Shown here one piece after another: positions 35,397 to 46,067 of a stretch of 64,000 nt of DNA. The DNA is from Methylobacterium frigidaeris (GTDB taxonomy: Bacteria; Pseudomonadota; Alphaproteobacteria; Rhizobiales; Beijerinckiaceae): contig NZ_BPQJ01000025.1 of the NCBI RefSeq assembly GCF_022179185.1, forward strand, positions 1 through 64,000. Direction: 5' to 3'. Numbering within the stretch: the first letter of the stretch is position 1; each line of letters starts with the position of its first letter. A program made the translations under genes and the position numbers. The notes under the pieces were generated by a model. That model worked only from the letters and a program-made list of their open reading frames with translations. It had not been told where the DNA came from and did no database searches.

Positions 35397-36176
35397 GTGC
35401 AGCTCGACCTCACCGACAAGACCGCCCTGATCACCGGCGCCTCGAAGGGCATCGGCCTCGCCGTCGCCCGGACCTTCGCCGCCGAGGGCTGCCACCTCCA
35501 CCTCGCCGCCCGCAACGGCGCGGCGATGGAGGAAGCCAAGCGCGCGCTGGAGGCCGAGTACGGCGTCCGTGTCACCGTCCATGCCCTCGACCTGTCGAGC
35601 ACCGCCGCGATGGAGGAACTCGCCGCCGCTGCCGGCGACATCGACATCCTGATCAACAATGCCGGCGACATCCCGGCCGGCTCGCTCGAGATCCTGGAGG
35701 ATGCCGACTGGCGCCGGGGCTTCGACCTCAAGGTGTTCGGCTACATCACCCTGTCTCGCCTGTACTATCCGCGCCTGAAGGGCCGCGGCGGCGTGATCGT
35801 CAACGTCATCGGCAATTCCGGCGAGAACTGGGACGCGAGCTACATCGCGGGCTCGACCGGCAACGCCGCGCTGATGTCCTTCACCAAGGCGCTCGGCGGC
35901 CGCAGCCTCGATCACGGCGTGCGGGTGGTCGCGGTCAATCCCGGCCCCGTCGCCACCGACCGCATGCTCAAGATCATGAAGCGCAAGGCGATCGACATGC
36001 TGGGCGACGAGGCGCGCTGGCAGGAATTGTTCGACAAGTACCCGGGCAAGCGCCCCGCCACCTCGGAGGAGGTCGCCGACCTCTGCGCCTTCCTGGCCTC
36101 GCCCAGGGCCGGCTACATCACCGGCACGGTCGTCACCATCGACGGCGGCATCGCCTCCCGCGGCTCGGTGATCTGA
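35397..36176 (+). CDS. SDR-family protein lacking the catalytic lysine
   Basis: 259 residues from a GTG with AGGAG 7 bases upstream. Rossmann fold is clear (TGASKGIG, residues 13-20; NNAG 87-90) and the catalytic serine and tyrosine are present (S141, Y149). The YxxxK lysine position is a serine (Y149-I-A-G-S153), and the following stretch GNAALMSF is kept. The subfamily with YxxxS/T may use a different proton relay or act as a binding or lyase-like protein. Second gene of the plus operon; its stop overlaps the aminotransferase start as TGATG. Confidence 0.88.
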   Translation: MQLDLTDKTALITGASKGIGLAVARTFAAEGCHLHLAARNGAAMEEAKRALEAEYGVRVTVHALDLSSTAAMEELAAAAGDIDILINNAGDIPAGSLEILEDADWRRGFDLKVFGYITLSRLYYPRLKGRGGVIVNVIGNSGENWDASYIAGSTGNAALMSFTKALGGRSLDHGVRVVAVNPGPVATDRMLKIMKRKAIDMLGDEARWQELFDKYPGKRPATSEEVADLCAFLASPRAGYITGTVVTIDGGIASRGSVI

Positions 36177-37312
36177 TGGCCTCCCCCGCCCTCACCCGCA
36201 ACCGCTACTTCGACGCGCTCTCGGCGACGCCGGACCTGATCTGGCTCGGCCAGAACACCAACCACATCGCGCCGCATCCGGCCGTGCGCGCGGCGATGAT
36301 CCGGGCGGTCGAGGAGGGCGCCTTCAACGCCTACGCGCCACCTCTCGGCTTCGAGAGCTTGCGATCCGCGATCACCGCCGATCTCGGCACGCCGGGCGCC
36401 GAGGCGTTGGTGACCGAGGGCGGCGTGAATGCGCTCGCGATGATCTGCCGCGCCCGCTGCCGGCCCGGCACCACCTTCGTCACCACCGACCCGACCTGGA
36501 AGTGGCCGTGCCTGTTCGCCGAGCAGGCCGGCGCGACGGTGATCGAGATCCCGATCTACGATCCCGCCTGCCACTACCGGCTCACCCCCGAGGCCCTGCG
36601 CGCCCACGTCGACGAGCGCACCGCGATCATCTACCTCGTCGATCCCAACAACCCGCTCGGCATCCGCTACACGAGGGACGAGATCGAGGCCTTCGCGGCG
36701 ATCGCGCGGGATTGCGGCGCGCTCCTCGTCCACGACTGCACCTATCGCGACTTCGCCGAGGGACACCACCCGGCGCTCCTCGCCGACCCCGAGAATACGG
36801 TCGTCTCCTTGAGCTTCTCGAAGTGGCTCGGCCTCGCGGGGCTGCGCATCGGTGCGCTCGTCGCCTCGCCCGCCCTGTTCGAGGAGATGGCCGCGCGCAC
36901 GACCAGCGTGCTCGGCGCCAGCGTGATCGCGCAGCGCGCCGCCGAGGCCGGCCTCGCGGTCAAGGCCGAATGGATGGCGGAGGTCCGCGGCGTCGACCGG
37001 GCCAACAAGGCGATGATCGCGGAAGCCGCGGGTCGGGTCGCGGGGCTGGCGCTGCCGGTCTTCCCCTCGCACGGCAACTTCCTGGTGCTCGAGACCATCG
37101 GCGCCGGGATCCGGCCCGAGGCTTTGGTCGAGTGCTACCGCCGCCGCGGGATCATGATCCGTCAGGGCACCTATCACACGGCTCGCTTCGGCGACCGCTT
37201 CGTCAAGGTCTCGACCTCGGTGCCGACGCCGTGGGTGGAGCGGTTCTGCGCCCTGCTTCCGAGTCTGGCGGAGGAAGCGCGCACGCTGAACGACCTGCCT
37301 CCGCAATTCTGA
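36176..37312 (+). CDS. PLP-dependent aminotransferase (class I/II)
   Basis: 378 residues of fold type I. PLP lysine K216 in SFSKWLGLAGLRIG; substrate and cofactor residues in LVDPNNPLG, LLVHDCTYRDFAEG and the C-terminal GIMIRQGTY. The N-terminus (LIWLGQNTNHIAPHPAVRAAM) is typical of histidinol-phosphate-like and amino-acid aminotransferases. Likely converts an amino acid or amine of the pathway to its oxo acid. Start overlaps the SDR stop. Confidence 0.9.
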   Translation: MASPALTRNRYFDALSATPDLIWLGQNTNHIAPHPAVRAAMIRAVEEGAFNAYAPPLGFESLRSAITADLGTPGAEALVTEGGVNALAMICRARCRPGTTFVTTDPTWKWPCLFAEQAGATVIEIPIYDPACHYRLTPEALRAHVDERTAIIYLVDPNNPLGIRYTRDEIEAFAAIARDCGALLVHDCTYRDFAEGHHPALLADPENTVVSLSFSKWLGLAGLRIGALVASPALFEEMAARTTSVLGASVIAQRAAEAGLAVKAEWMAEVRGVDRANKAMIAEAAGRVAGLALPVFPSHGNFLVLETIGAGIRPEALVECYRRRGIMIRQGTYHTARFGDRFVKVSTSVPTPWVERFCALLPSLAEEARTLNDLPPQF

Positions 37313-37515
37313 ATTCTCCCTCCCCTGTCCCGGGCGCGTGGAGCGTCAGCGGAATGCGGTCCGGGAGCCAGCAGAGAACTTCGCGAAGCGTCCGTATGCC
37401 TGCAACGATGCAGCACACAGAGCCGCTTCGCGGCGAGTCCTTGCGCCGGCTTCCGGATCTCCTTCCACTCCGGTTCAGTCGTCCGGGAAAGAGGACCGAC
37501 ACAGGACGGTCAATC

Positions 37516-38394
37516 ATGAAGATCACGACCAGGGACGGCGTGGCGCTCCACGTCGAGGAAGCCGGGGAAGGTACCCCGATCCTGTTCATCCACGAATTCG
37601 GCGGCAACCACGCGAGTTGGGAGCCGCAGCTCCAGTATTTCAGCCGCCGCCACCGCTGCATCACCTACGCGGCGCGGGGCTACCCGCCGTCCGACGTGCC
37701 GGAGAGCCTCGACGCCTATTCCCAGGCCATCGCCGCCGACGACGCGGTCGCGGTGCTCGACGGGCTCGGGCTCGACAAGGCGCACATCGTCGGCCTGTCG
37801 ATGGGCGGGTTCTGCACCGTCCATGTCGGCCTGCGATACCCGGAACGCGCCCTGTCGCTGACGGTCGCGGGGGCCGGCTACGGCTGCGAGAAGGAGTTCG
37901 AGGAGTACTTTCGCGGGGTCTCCCTCGAAGTCGCCGACAACTTCGAGCGCAAGGGCGCCCAGGAATTCTCGAAGATCTACGCGCTGGGCGCGAGCCGGGT
38001 GCAGTTCCAGAACAAGGATCCCCGCGGCTGGCAGGTCTTCGCCGACCGGCTCGCCACCCACTCGGACAAGGGGGCGGCGATGACCATGCGCGGCGTCCAG
38101 GCCCGCCGGCCGTCCTTCTACGACCTCGCGGACGAATTGAAGCGGATGGCGGTGCCGACCCTGGTGGTGGTCGGCGACGAGGACGACCACTGCCTGCAGC
38201 CCGGAATCTTCCTGAAGAAGACGATCCCCGCCTGCGGACTCTCGGTGTTCCCGAAGACCGGCCACACCCTGAACCTCGAGGAGCCGGCCGCCTTCAACGC
38301 GCTGCTGGCCGAGTTCATCGCCCAGGTCGAGGCCGGGCGCTGGCTGCCCCGCGATCCGCGGGCGCTGCCGGGCCAGATCATGCGGACGAGCTAG
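37516..38394 (+). CDS. Alpha/beta hydrolase
   Basis: 292 residues: ILFIHEFGGNHASW oxyanion region, nucleophile elbow GLSMGG (S95), acid GDEDDHC and catalytic histidine in KTGHTLNLEEP. The sequence resembles the RutD/PcaD/dienelactone-type hydrolases that open lactones, amides or carbamates. 200 bases follow the aminotransferase; the next gene starts 3 bases after its stop. Substrate inferred from context only. Confidence 0.88.
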   Translation: MKITTRDGVALHVEEAGEGTPILFIHEFGGNHASWEPQLQYFSRRHRCITYAARGYPPSDVPESLDAYSQAIAADDAVAVLDGLGLDKAHIVGLSMGGFCTVHVGLRYPERALSLTVAGAGYGCEKEFEEYFRGVSLEVADNFERKGAQEFSKIYALGASRVQFQNKDPRGWQVFADRLATHSDKGAAMTMRGVQARRPSFYDLADELKRMAVPTLVVVGDEDDHCLQPGIFLKKTIPACGLSVFPKTGHTLNLEEPAAFNALLAEFIAQVEAGRWLPRDPRALPGQIMRTS

Positions 38395-38397
38395 GCC

Positions 38398-39660
38398 ATG
38401 TCCACCCCCGATCCCGACCGGCTCTGGCACCGGCTGATGGCGCTCGCCGAGATCGGCGCCATTCCGGAAGGCGGCGTCGACCGTCAGGCCCTGACGGAGG
38501 GCGAGGCCGAGGCGTGGCGCCGCGTCGTCGGCTGGGGCCGCGAGGCCGGGCTGCAACCCGCGACCGATGCCGCCGCCAACCTCTTTCTCGTCCTGCCCGG
38601 CCGCGACCGCGCGGCTCCGCCGGTCCTGCTCGGCAGCCACCTCGACACCCAGCCGACCGGCGGGCGCTTCGACGGGGCAGCCGGGGTGCTCGCCGCCCTC
38701 GACGCCGTCGCCGGTCTGGCCGCGAGCGGCCGGGTGCCGGCGCGCGACTGCGTCGTCGTCGCCTGGATGAACGAGGAGGGCAGCCGCTTCGCCCCCGGCA
38801 TGATGGGGTCGGAGGCGTTCTGCGGCGTGCGCGACCTCGCGGCGATCCGGGCGGTGCGTGACGCCGACGGGATCGCCGCCGGCGACGCCCTCGACCGCTT
38901 CCTCGCCGGTTTTCCCGATCTGCCGCGCCGGCCTCTCGGCGGGCCGGTCGGGGCTTACCTCGAGCTCCACATCGAGCAGGGACCCTTGCTCGAGGCGGCG
39001 GGCATCGCCATCGGGATCGTCACCGGCATCCAGGGCAAGAAGACCTATTCGGTGCGCCTCTCCGGCGCGGAGGGCCATGCCGGCACCCTGGCGATGGCGG
39101 AGCGCCGCGACGCGGTGGCGGCCTTCGCCCGCTGCGCCTCGGCCCTCCACCGCGAGGTCGGCGGCCTCGACCCGGCGATCAAGTTCACCATCGGCCGGGT
39201 GCAGGTGGTGCCGAACGCCCCCTCGGTGGTGGCGCGGGAGGTCCGGTTCAGCATCGACCTGCGCCACCCCGACAACGCGGTGCTCGACGCGGCCGGCGCC
39301 CGGATCGCGCCCCTGTGCCGGGCCGAGGCCGGTCCGTGCGCCGCCACGGTGACGCCCCTCGTCGACGCGCCCTCGAACGCCTTCGATCCAGGCCTGCGGG
39401 ATCGGATCGGGCGGGCGGCGGCGGAAATCGGTGTTCCGGCGATGCCGCTCCTCTCGGCCGCCGGCCACGATGCCCGCCACCTCGCCGGCCTGTGCCCGAG
39501 CGCGATGATCTTCATCCCCTGCCGGGCCGGAATCAGCCACGCCCCGGCCGAGTGGGCCGAGCCGGCCCACATCGCCGCCGGCGCGGCGGTCCTGGCCCGG
39601 GTCCTCGACGACCTCGCCTTCGCCGACACCCTGCCCCTCCCGCCACGAGATCACCGATGA
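38398..39660 (+). CDS. M20-family amidohydrolase (allantoate/N-carbamoyl amino acid type)
   Basis: 420 residues with the binuclear-zinc pattern: LGSHLDTQPTGGRFDGA (His and Asp), WMNEEGSRFAPGMMGS (Glu-Glu), LELHIEQGP (His), SGAEGHAGT and the C-terminal GHDARHLAG. These are signatures of the allantoate amidohydrolase, beta-ureidopropionase and N-carbamoyl-L-amino-acid hydrolase group, which splits a ureido group to ammonia and CO2. Its presence argues for a nitrogen-rich substrate. Stop overlaps the cupin start as ATGA. Confidence 0.92.
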   Translation: MSTPDPDRLWHRLMALAEIGAIPEGGVDRQALTEGEAEAWRRVVGWGREAGLQPATDAAANLFLVLPGRDRAAPPVLLGSHLDTQPTGGRFDGAAGVLAALDAVAGLAASGRVPARDCVVVAWMNEEGSRFAPGMMGSEAFCGVRDLAAIRAVRDADGIAAGDALDRFLAGFPDLPRRPLGGPVGAYLELHIEQGPLLEAAGIAIGIVTGIQGKKTYSVRLSGAEGHAGTLAMAERRDAVAAFARCASALHREVGGLDPAIKFTIGRVQVVPNAPSVVAREVRFSIDLRHPDNAVLDAAGARIAPLCRAEAGPCAATVTPLVDAPSNAFDPGLRDRIGRAAAEIGVPAMPLLSAAGHDARHLAGLCPSAMIFIPCRAGISHAPAEWAEPAHIAAGAAVLARVLDDLAFADTLPLPPRDHR

Positions 39661-40622
39661 CGGAGACCTTCGCCCCGGACGACGGCCCCACACCGATCGC
39701 GACGACGCCGATCGACATGGCGGACCTGCCGGTCCAGCTGCCGCGGAACCCGGCCGCCCCGGCCGAGGCGCGGGCGCGGTACTTCAATTCCGGCAACGCC
39801 TTCAACATCAAGCTGCCGCCGGTGCCCGGCCGGGTGTTCAGGGACGAGGCCGCCCGGGCGCTCGCCCCCGACGCGCCGACGGGATTCCTGGCTTGCGACC
39901 AGTCCGACGCCATGGCCAGCCCCTTCCCGGCCACCACCCCCTTGATGCTCGCCCGCTACGCCACGATCGCGGCGGGCGAGCGCCTCGCCTGCGATCTCGC
40001 GGCGACCGGCTCGGTCTGGTTCGTCATCGCCGGCACCGGCGAGACGCAGGCCGGAGCCGAGACCCTGCGCTGGGGGCCCGGCGACGTGATGTTGCTGCCC
40101 GGATGCGCGATCACGCATGTGGCGGAGAGCCGAGCGGTCCTGTGGAGCGTCAGCAACGAGCCGCAGCTCGCCCACGATGCGTCGCGCCCGCCCGCCGTCC
40201 CGGTCGCCGCCGTGCACTATCCGGCGGCCGAGATCGAGCGCCAGCTCGCCGTGATCGCGGCGTCCGGCACCAACGCCGCGACCTCGGGCCTCGCGCTGAT
40301 CTTCTCCTCCGACGGGCTCGAGGCGAGCCGCAACATCCTGCCGACCCTCACCCTGTCCCTGAACACCCTGCCGCCCGGCACGCATCAGCGGGCGCACCGC
40401 CACAACTCGGCGGCGGTGACCCTGGCCGTCGCGGGCGAACGCTGCTTCTCCACCGTCGATGATGCCCGCTGCGACTGGACCCCGTGGGCGACCCTGGTGA
40501 CGCCGCCGGGCGCGCCGCACTCGCACCACAACGAGGGCGGCAACCGGGCCCGCTTCCTGATCGTGCAGGATGGCGGCCTGCACTACCACGCCCGCACCAT
40601 GGGCTTCGCCTTCCTGGAGTGA
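39657..40622 (+). CDS. Bicupin protein
   Basis: 321 residues with two cupin barrels: first around VWFVIAGTGETQAGAETLRW and GDVMLLPGCAITHV, second around GTHQRAHRHNSAAVTLAVAGE and PPGAPHSHHNEGGNRARFLIV. Histidines in HRHN and the later PHSHH give a plausible metal site in the second domain; the first has no clear HxH. Similar proteins are gentisate- or hydroxynicotinate-like dioxygenases, or simple effector-binding cupins. Last gene of the plus operon, followed by a palindromic hairpin. Confidence 0.82.
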   Translation: MTETFAPDDGPTPIATTPIDMADLPVQLPRNPAAPAEARARYFNSGNAFNIKLPPVPGRVFRDEAARALAPDAPTGFLACDQSDAMASPFPATTPLMLARYATIAAGERLACDLAATGSVWFVIAGTGETQAGAETLRWGPGDVMLLPGCAITHVAESRAVLWSVSNEPQLAHDASRPPAVPVAAVHYPAAEIERQLAVIAASGTNAATSGLALIFSSDGLEASRNILPTLTLSLNTLPPGTHQRAHRHNSAAVTLAVAGERCFSTVDDARCDWTPWATLVTPPGAPHSHHNEGGNRARFLIVQDGGLHYHARTMGFAFLE

Positions 40623-40687
40623 GCGGCTCCCCGGGGTGAGCGGCTCTTGGCCGGCGACTGGGGGAGCCGCTTGCGCTCGCTGCCGGA

Positions 40688-40705
40688 TCGGCGGAGTTCC
40701 GCCGA
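40688..40705. terminator. Hairpin after the bicupin gene
   Basis: TCGGCGGA (40688-40695) and TCCGCCGA (40698-40705) form a perfect 8-bp stem with a GT loop, 66 bases after the bicupin stop. No T tail, so a weak or factor-dependent terminator at best. Confidence 0.4.
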
Positions 40706-40798
40706 CCCGTCGGCCCGATCGGCAGCTTTCCGCCGGAAAGGTCGAGCTAGCACCGATCTAAGTATCTGCTAACAAATAGATTTATTATTTCTCTGCCG

Positions 40799-40813
40799 TG
40801 GCACCCCGATTGC
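40799..40813 (+). promoter_or_regulatory. Sigma-54 promoter (-24/-12) of the MFS gene
   Basis: TGGCAC at 40799-40804, five bases, then TTGC at 40810-40813 match the sigma-54 consensus TGGCAC-N5-TTGC exactly, 118 bases upstream of the transporter start. Sigma-54 promoters need an activator with GAFTGA; one is encoded two genes downstream. The rest of 40623-40930 holds no gene. Confidence 0.82.
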
Positions 40814-40930
40814 CATGGCCCTCCTGCGGCCCGTCGACGCCGTCCGCAGGAGGCCGAAGGCTCCCGGACGGTCGCACGGGGCGATCGCGCCCGCATTCCG
40901 CGGGACGATTCAAGCTCAGGGAGAACGTCC

Positions 40931-42262
40931 ATGAACACGGCTGCACCCGCGGTGATCGGGGAGATTCCGGCGCCCACCGAGGCGACGGAGCGGCAGAAGA
41001 TCAAGGCCATCGTCGCCGCCTCGTCCGGCAACCTGGTCGAATGGTACGACTTCTACGCCTACGCCTTCACGTCGATCTACTTCGCCTCGGCGTTCTTCCC
41101 GAGCAGCAGCCCGACCGGCCAGCTGCTCGCCACCGCCGGCATCTTCGCGGTCGGCTTCTTCATGCGGCCGCTCGGCGGCTGGATCTTCGGCCGCATCGCC
41201 GACCGGCGCGGCCGCAAGTCGTCGATGGTGTTCTCGGTGCTGCTGATGTGCGCCGGCTCGCTGATGATCGGCATCCTGCCGACTTACGACACGATCGGCG
41301 TGCTCGCCCCGGTGCTGCTCCTCGTCGCCCGCCTCGCGCAAGGCCTCTCCGTCGGCGGCGAGTACGGCACGGCGGCGACCTACATGAGCGAGATCGCCGG
41401 CAAGGGCCGCCGCGGCTTCCTGTCGTCGTTCCAGTACGTCACCCTGATTGGCGGCCAGCTCCTCGCGGTGCTGGTCGTGTTCGCGCTCCAGCACGTCCTC
41501 ACCGGTGAGGAGATGCGGGCCTGGGGCTGGCGCATCCCGTTCCTGATCGGCGCCGCGGCCGCCATCGTGGCGATGATGCTGCGCGGCTCTCTGAAGGAAT
41601 CCGCCTCGCACGAGACCATGCAGAGCAAGGAGGCCGGCTCGGTGCGGGCGCTGATGCAGCACAAGCGCGCCCTGCTGATCACCCTCGCCTTCACCATGGG
41701 CGGCTCGCTCTACTTCTACACGATGACGACCTACATGCAGAAGTTCCTGGTCAACACGGTGAAGCTCGACCTCAAGACGGTCTCGACCGTGATGACCCTG
41801 GCGCTCGTCGTGTTCATGCTGCTGCAGCCGGTCTTCGGCGCCCTCTCCGACCGGATCGGGCGACGCAACAACATGATCCTGTTCAGCGGGATGGCCATGC
41901 TCGGCGCGGTGCCGCTGCTCTCCTCGCTCTCGCTGGTGACGAGCCCGTGGGCCGCCTTCGGGCTGATCCTGACGGGTCTCGTGATCGCCACCTTCTACAC
42001 CTCGATCAGCGGCGTGGTGAAGGCCGAGCTGTTTCCGGCGGAGGTGCGGGCGCTCGGCGTCGGCCTGCCCTACGCCATCGCCAACGCCCTGTTCGGCGGC
42101 ACGGCGGAATACGTGGCACTCTCGTTCAAGACTTACGGCAACGAGAGCCTGTTCTACTGGTACGTCGCCGCCATGGCGGCCGTGGCTTTCGCCGCCTCGC
42201 TGTGGATGCCCGACACCCGCAAGTACGGCTACCTCGACGGCAACGGCCGGATGAGCGGCTGA
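40931..42262 (+). CDS. MFS transporter (metabolite:H+ symporter, KgtP-like)
   Basis: 443 residues, 12 membrane helices. MHS-family landmarks: ASSGNLVEWYDFYAYAFTSI, GWIFGRIADRRGRKSSMVFS (loop 2-3), EYGTAATYMSEI and the second-half loop ALSDRIGRRNNMI. The family imports mono- and dicarboxylates such as 2-oxoglutarate, citrate or shikimate. Placed behind a sigma-54 promoter and before a DctB/DctD-like pair, so it likely carries the organic acid that the kinase senses, taking the place of DctA. Confidence 0.9.
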   Translation: MNTAAPAVIGEIPAPTEATERQKIKAIVAASSGNLVEWYDFYAYAFTSIYFASAFFPSSSPTGQLLATAGIFAVGFFMRPLGGWIFGRIADRRGRKSSMVFSVLLMCAGSLMIGILPTYDTIGVLAPVLLLVARLAQGLSVGGEYGTAATYMSEIAGKGRRGFLSSFQYVTLIGGQLLAVLVVFALQHVLTGEEMRAWGWRIPFLIGAAAAIVAMMLRGSLKESASHETMQSKEAGSVRALMQHKRALLITLAFTMGGSLYFYTMTTYMQKFLVNTVKLDLKTVSTVMTLALVVFMLLQPVFGALSDRIGRRNNMILFSGMAMLGAVPLLSSLSLVTSPWAAFGLILTGLVIATFYTSISGVVKAELFPAEVRALGVGLPYAIANALFGGTAEYVALSFKTYGNESLFYWYVAAMAAVAFAASLWMPDTRKYGYLDGNGRMSG

Positions 42263-42425
42263 CGCCCGGATCCGGCCGGGACCCCGCGCGGGTCCCGGCC
42301 CGGTCGCGAGGCACGGATGCGGACCGTCGGTCCCCGCTTGCGGAGATCGTCCGTCCGAGGCAAGGCCGAGGGACTGGATCCGCGTTCCCCCGCAGCAAGG
42401 CGTCCGGCATGACCCAAGCCCATCC

Positions 42426-44264
<1,839 letters not shown>

Positions 44265-45608
44265 ATGGTGGCACGGGTGACCCGCGTTCTGTTCGTCGAC
44301 GACGAGGAGACGGTGCGCGAGGCGCTGCATCAGTGGCTGACGCTCGCCGACTACGCGGTCGCGACCTTCGAGGCGCCGGAGGCCGCGCTCGCCGAGATCG
44401 ACGAGCGCTTTCCCGGGATCCTCGTCACCGACCTGCGCATGCCGCGGATGGACGGCCTGACGGTGCTGGAGCGGGCGCTCCAGCTCGACCCGGACCTGCC
44501 GGTCCTCCTCGTCACCGGCCACGGCGACGTGCCGATGGCGGTGGAGGCGATGCGGCGCGGCGCCTACGACTTCATCGAGAAGCCCTTCGCGCCCGAGCAC
44601 CTCGTCGAGGCGATCCGCCGCGCCTGCGAGAAGCGCGACCTCACCTTGCGGATCCGCCGGCTCAGCGCGAGGACGGACGCGCACGCCATCGAGAGCCGCC
44701 TGATCGGGACATCGCGGGCGATGGAGACCCTGCGACGCGAGGTGCTCGACCTCGCCGCGACCCCGGTCAACGTGGTCATCAACGGCGAGACCGGCTCCGG
44801 CAAGGAACTGGTGGCGCAGTGCCTGCACGCCTTCTCATCCCGGCGCGACGGCCGCTTCGTCGCCGTCAATTGCGGCGCCATCCCCGACACGATGGTGGAG
44901 AGCGAGCTGTTCGGCTACGAGGCCGGCGCTTTCACGGGCGCGCTCAAGCGCCGGATCGGCAAGCTGGAATACGCCCATCGCGGCACGCTCTTCCTCGACG
45001 AGATCGAGGCGATGCCGCTCCCCGGCCAGGTGAAGCTCCTGCGCGTCCTGCAGGAGCACCGGGTCGAGCGGCTCGGCGCGAACGAGGCGGTGGCGGCCGA
45101 CCTGCGCACCCTCTGTGCCAGCAAGGTCGACCTGCGCGCACAGGCCGAGGCCGGTCTCTTCCGGGCCGATCTCTACTACCGTCTCGGCGTCGCCTGCTTG
45201 CGCATCCCACCGTTGCGCGAGCGGCGCGAGGACATCCCGCTCCTGTTCGAGCACTTCGCCGCCCGGGCCGCCGAGGAGCATGGCCGCGCGATGCGGCCCT
45301 TGAGCGCCCGGCACGTCCAGGATCTCGTCGAGCAGCCCTGGCCCGGCAACGTGCGCGAGTTGCGCAACGCGGCCGAGCGCTACGCCTTCGGCCTCGACCG
45401 GCTCGGCGCGGCCCCCGACCCGGTGGAGGCCGGGCCGCAGCCGCTGGCCGTACGCATCGAGACCTACGAGCGGGGACTGATCGAGCAGGCCCTGCAGCAG
45501 ACGCAAGGCAACATCGCGGAGACGATGCGACTCCTGGACCTGCCGCGCCGCACCCTCAACGAGAAGATGCAGCGTTACGGCCTCAGCCGCGGCGACTTCA
45601 TCGGCTAG
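44265..45608 (+). CDS. DctD-like sigma-54 response regulator
   Basis: 447 residues. Receiver domain with the acidic pair and D56 (LVTDLRMPRMDG), AAA+ domain with Walker A GETGSGK (174-180), GAFTGA (221-226), Walker B LFLDEIEAM and arginine region, and a C-terminal Fis-like HTH (GNIAETMRLLDLPRRTLNEKM). It can open sigma-54 promoters, such as the one at 40799. Start is one base after the kinase stop. Confidence 0.93.
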   Translation: MVARVTRVLFVDDEETVREALHQWLTLADYAVATFEAPEAALAEIDERFPGILVTDLRMPRMDGLTVLERALQLDPDLPVLLVTGHGDVPMAVEAMRRGAYDFIEKPFAPEHLVEAIRRACEKRDLTLRIRRLSARTDAHAIESRLIGTSRAMETLRREVLDLAATPVNVVINGETGSGKELVAQCLHAFSSRRDGRFVAVNCGAIPDTMVESELFGYEAGAFTGALKRRIGKLEYAHRGTLFLDEIEAMPLPGQVKLLRVLQEHRVERLGANEAVAADLRTLCASKVDLRAQAEAGLFRADLYYRLGVACLRIPPLRERREDIPLLFEHFAARAAEEHGRAMRPLSARHVQDLVEQPWPGNVRELRNAAERYAFGLDRLGAAPDPVEAGPQPLAVRIETYERGLIEQALQQTQGNIAETMRLLDLPRRTLNEKMQRYGLSRGDFIG

Positions 45609-45800
45609 TGCATCGACCGACCGCGTTGCAGCCGTTGTCCCGGATCGAGGATGCGCGAGAGGTTGCCGAGGTTGACCGTCGCCAGCAGGCGGCCTTCGGG
45701 CTCCAGTGCCAGGACTGCGGACGGATCGACGGGTGGGATGAGCAGCGTCTCCGAGGGGGCGCCACCGTGCGGATGCCGAGGTCCGAGGCGACGCGTTCGA
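45605..45800 (-). pseudogene. Possible C-terminal coding remnant
   Basis: On the minus strand the DNA downstream of the activator reads TLLIPPVDPSAVLALEPEGR and LLATVNLGNLSRILDPG, ending RSMH at 45605, with gene-like codon use. The upstream part (LERVASDLGIRTVAP) continues in another frame, as if frameshifted. No start and no recognised family. The remaining bases up to 46067 show nothing else. Confidence 0.3.
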
Positions 45801-46067
45801 GGCGGCGTCCGGAAGACCGCGGTCGTCTCCGTGCCTTCGGTCCTCCGTCATGTACCATCAGGCCGCGGATACCGCCCGCATCGATGCGGAACCGCGTCGG
45901 ATGCGCCGCAGGATCATCGGATCACGCCCCCGGCCGCCAGCCCCTCGACCTCCGGGCTCGTCTTGGACCGCTCCGGGTTTGCGGGAGGCTCCCCCGTCCG
46001 AAGGGATGGCGCCGTGAGGAAGCGAACGGCTCCGCTTCGCCCCGAGCACCGCGACCGGGCCGCTCGG

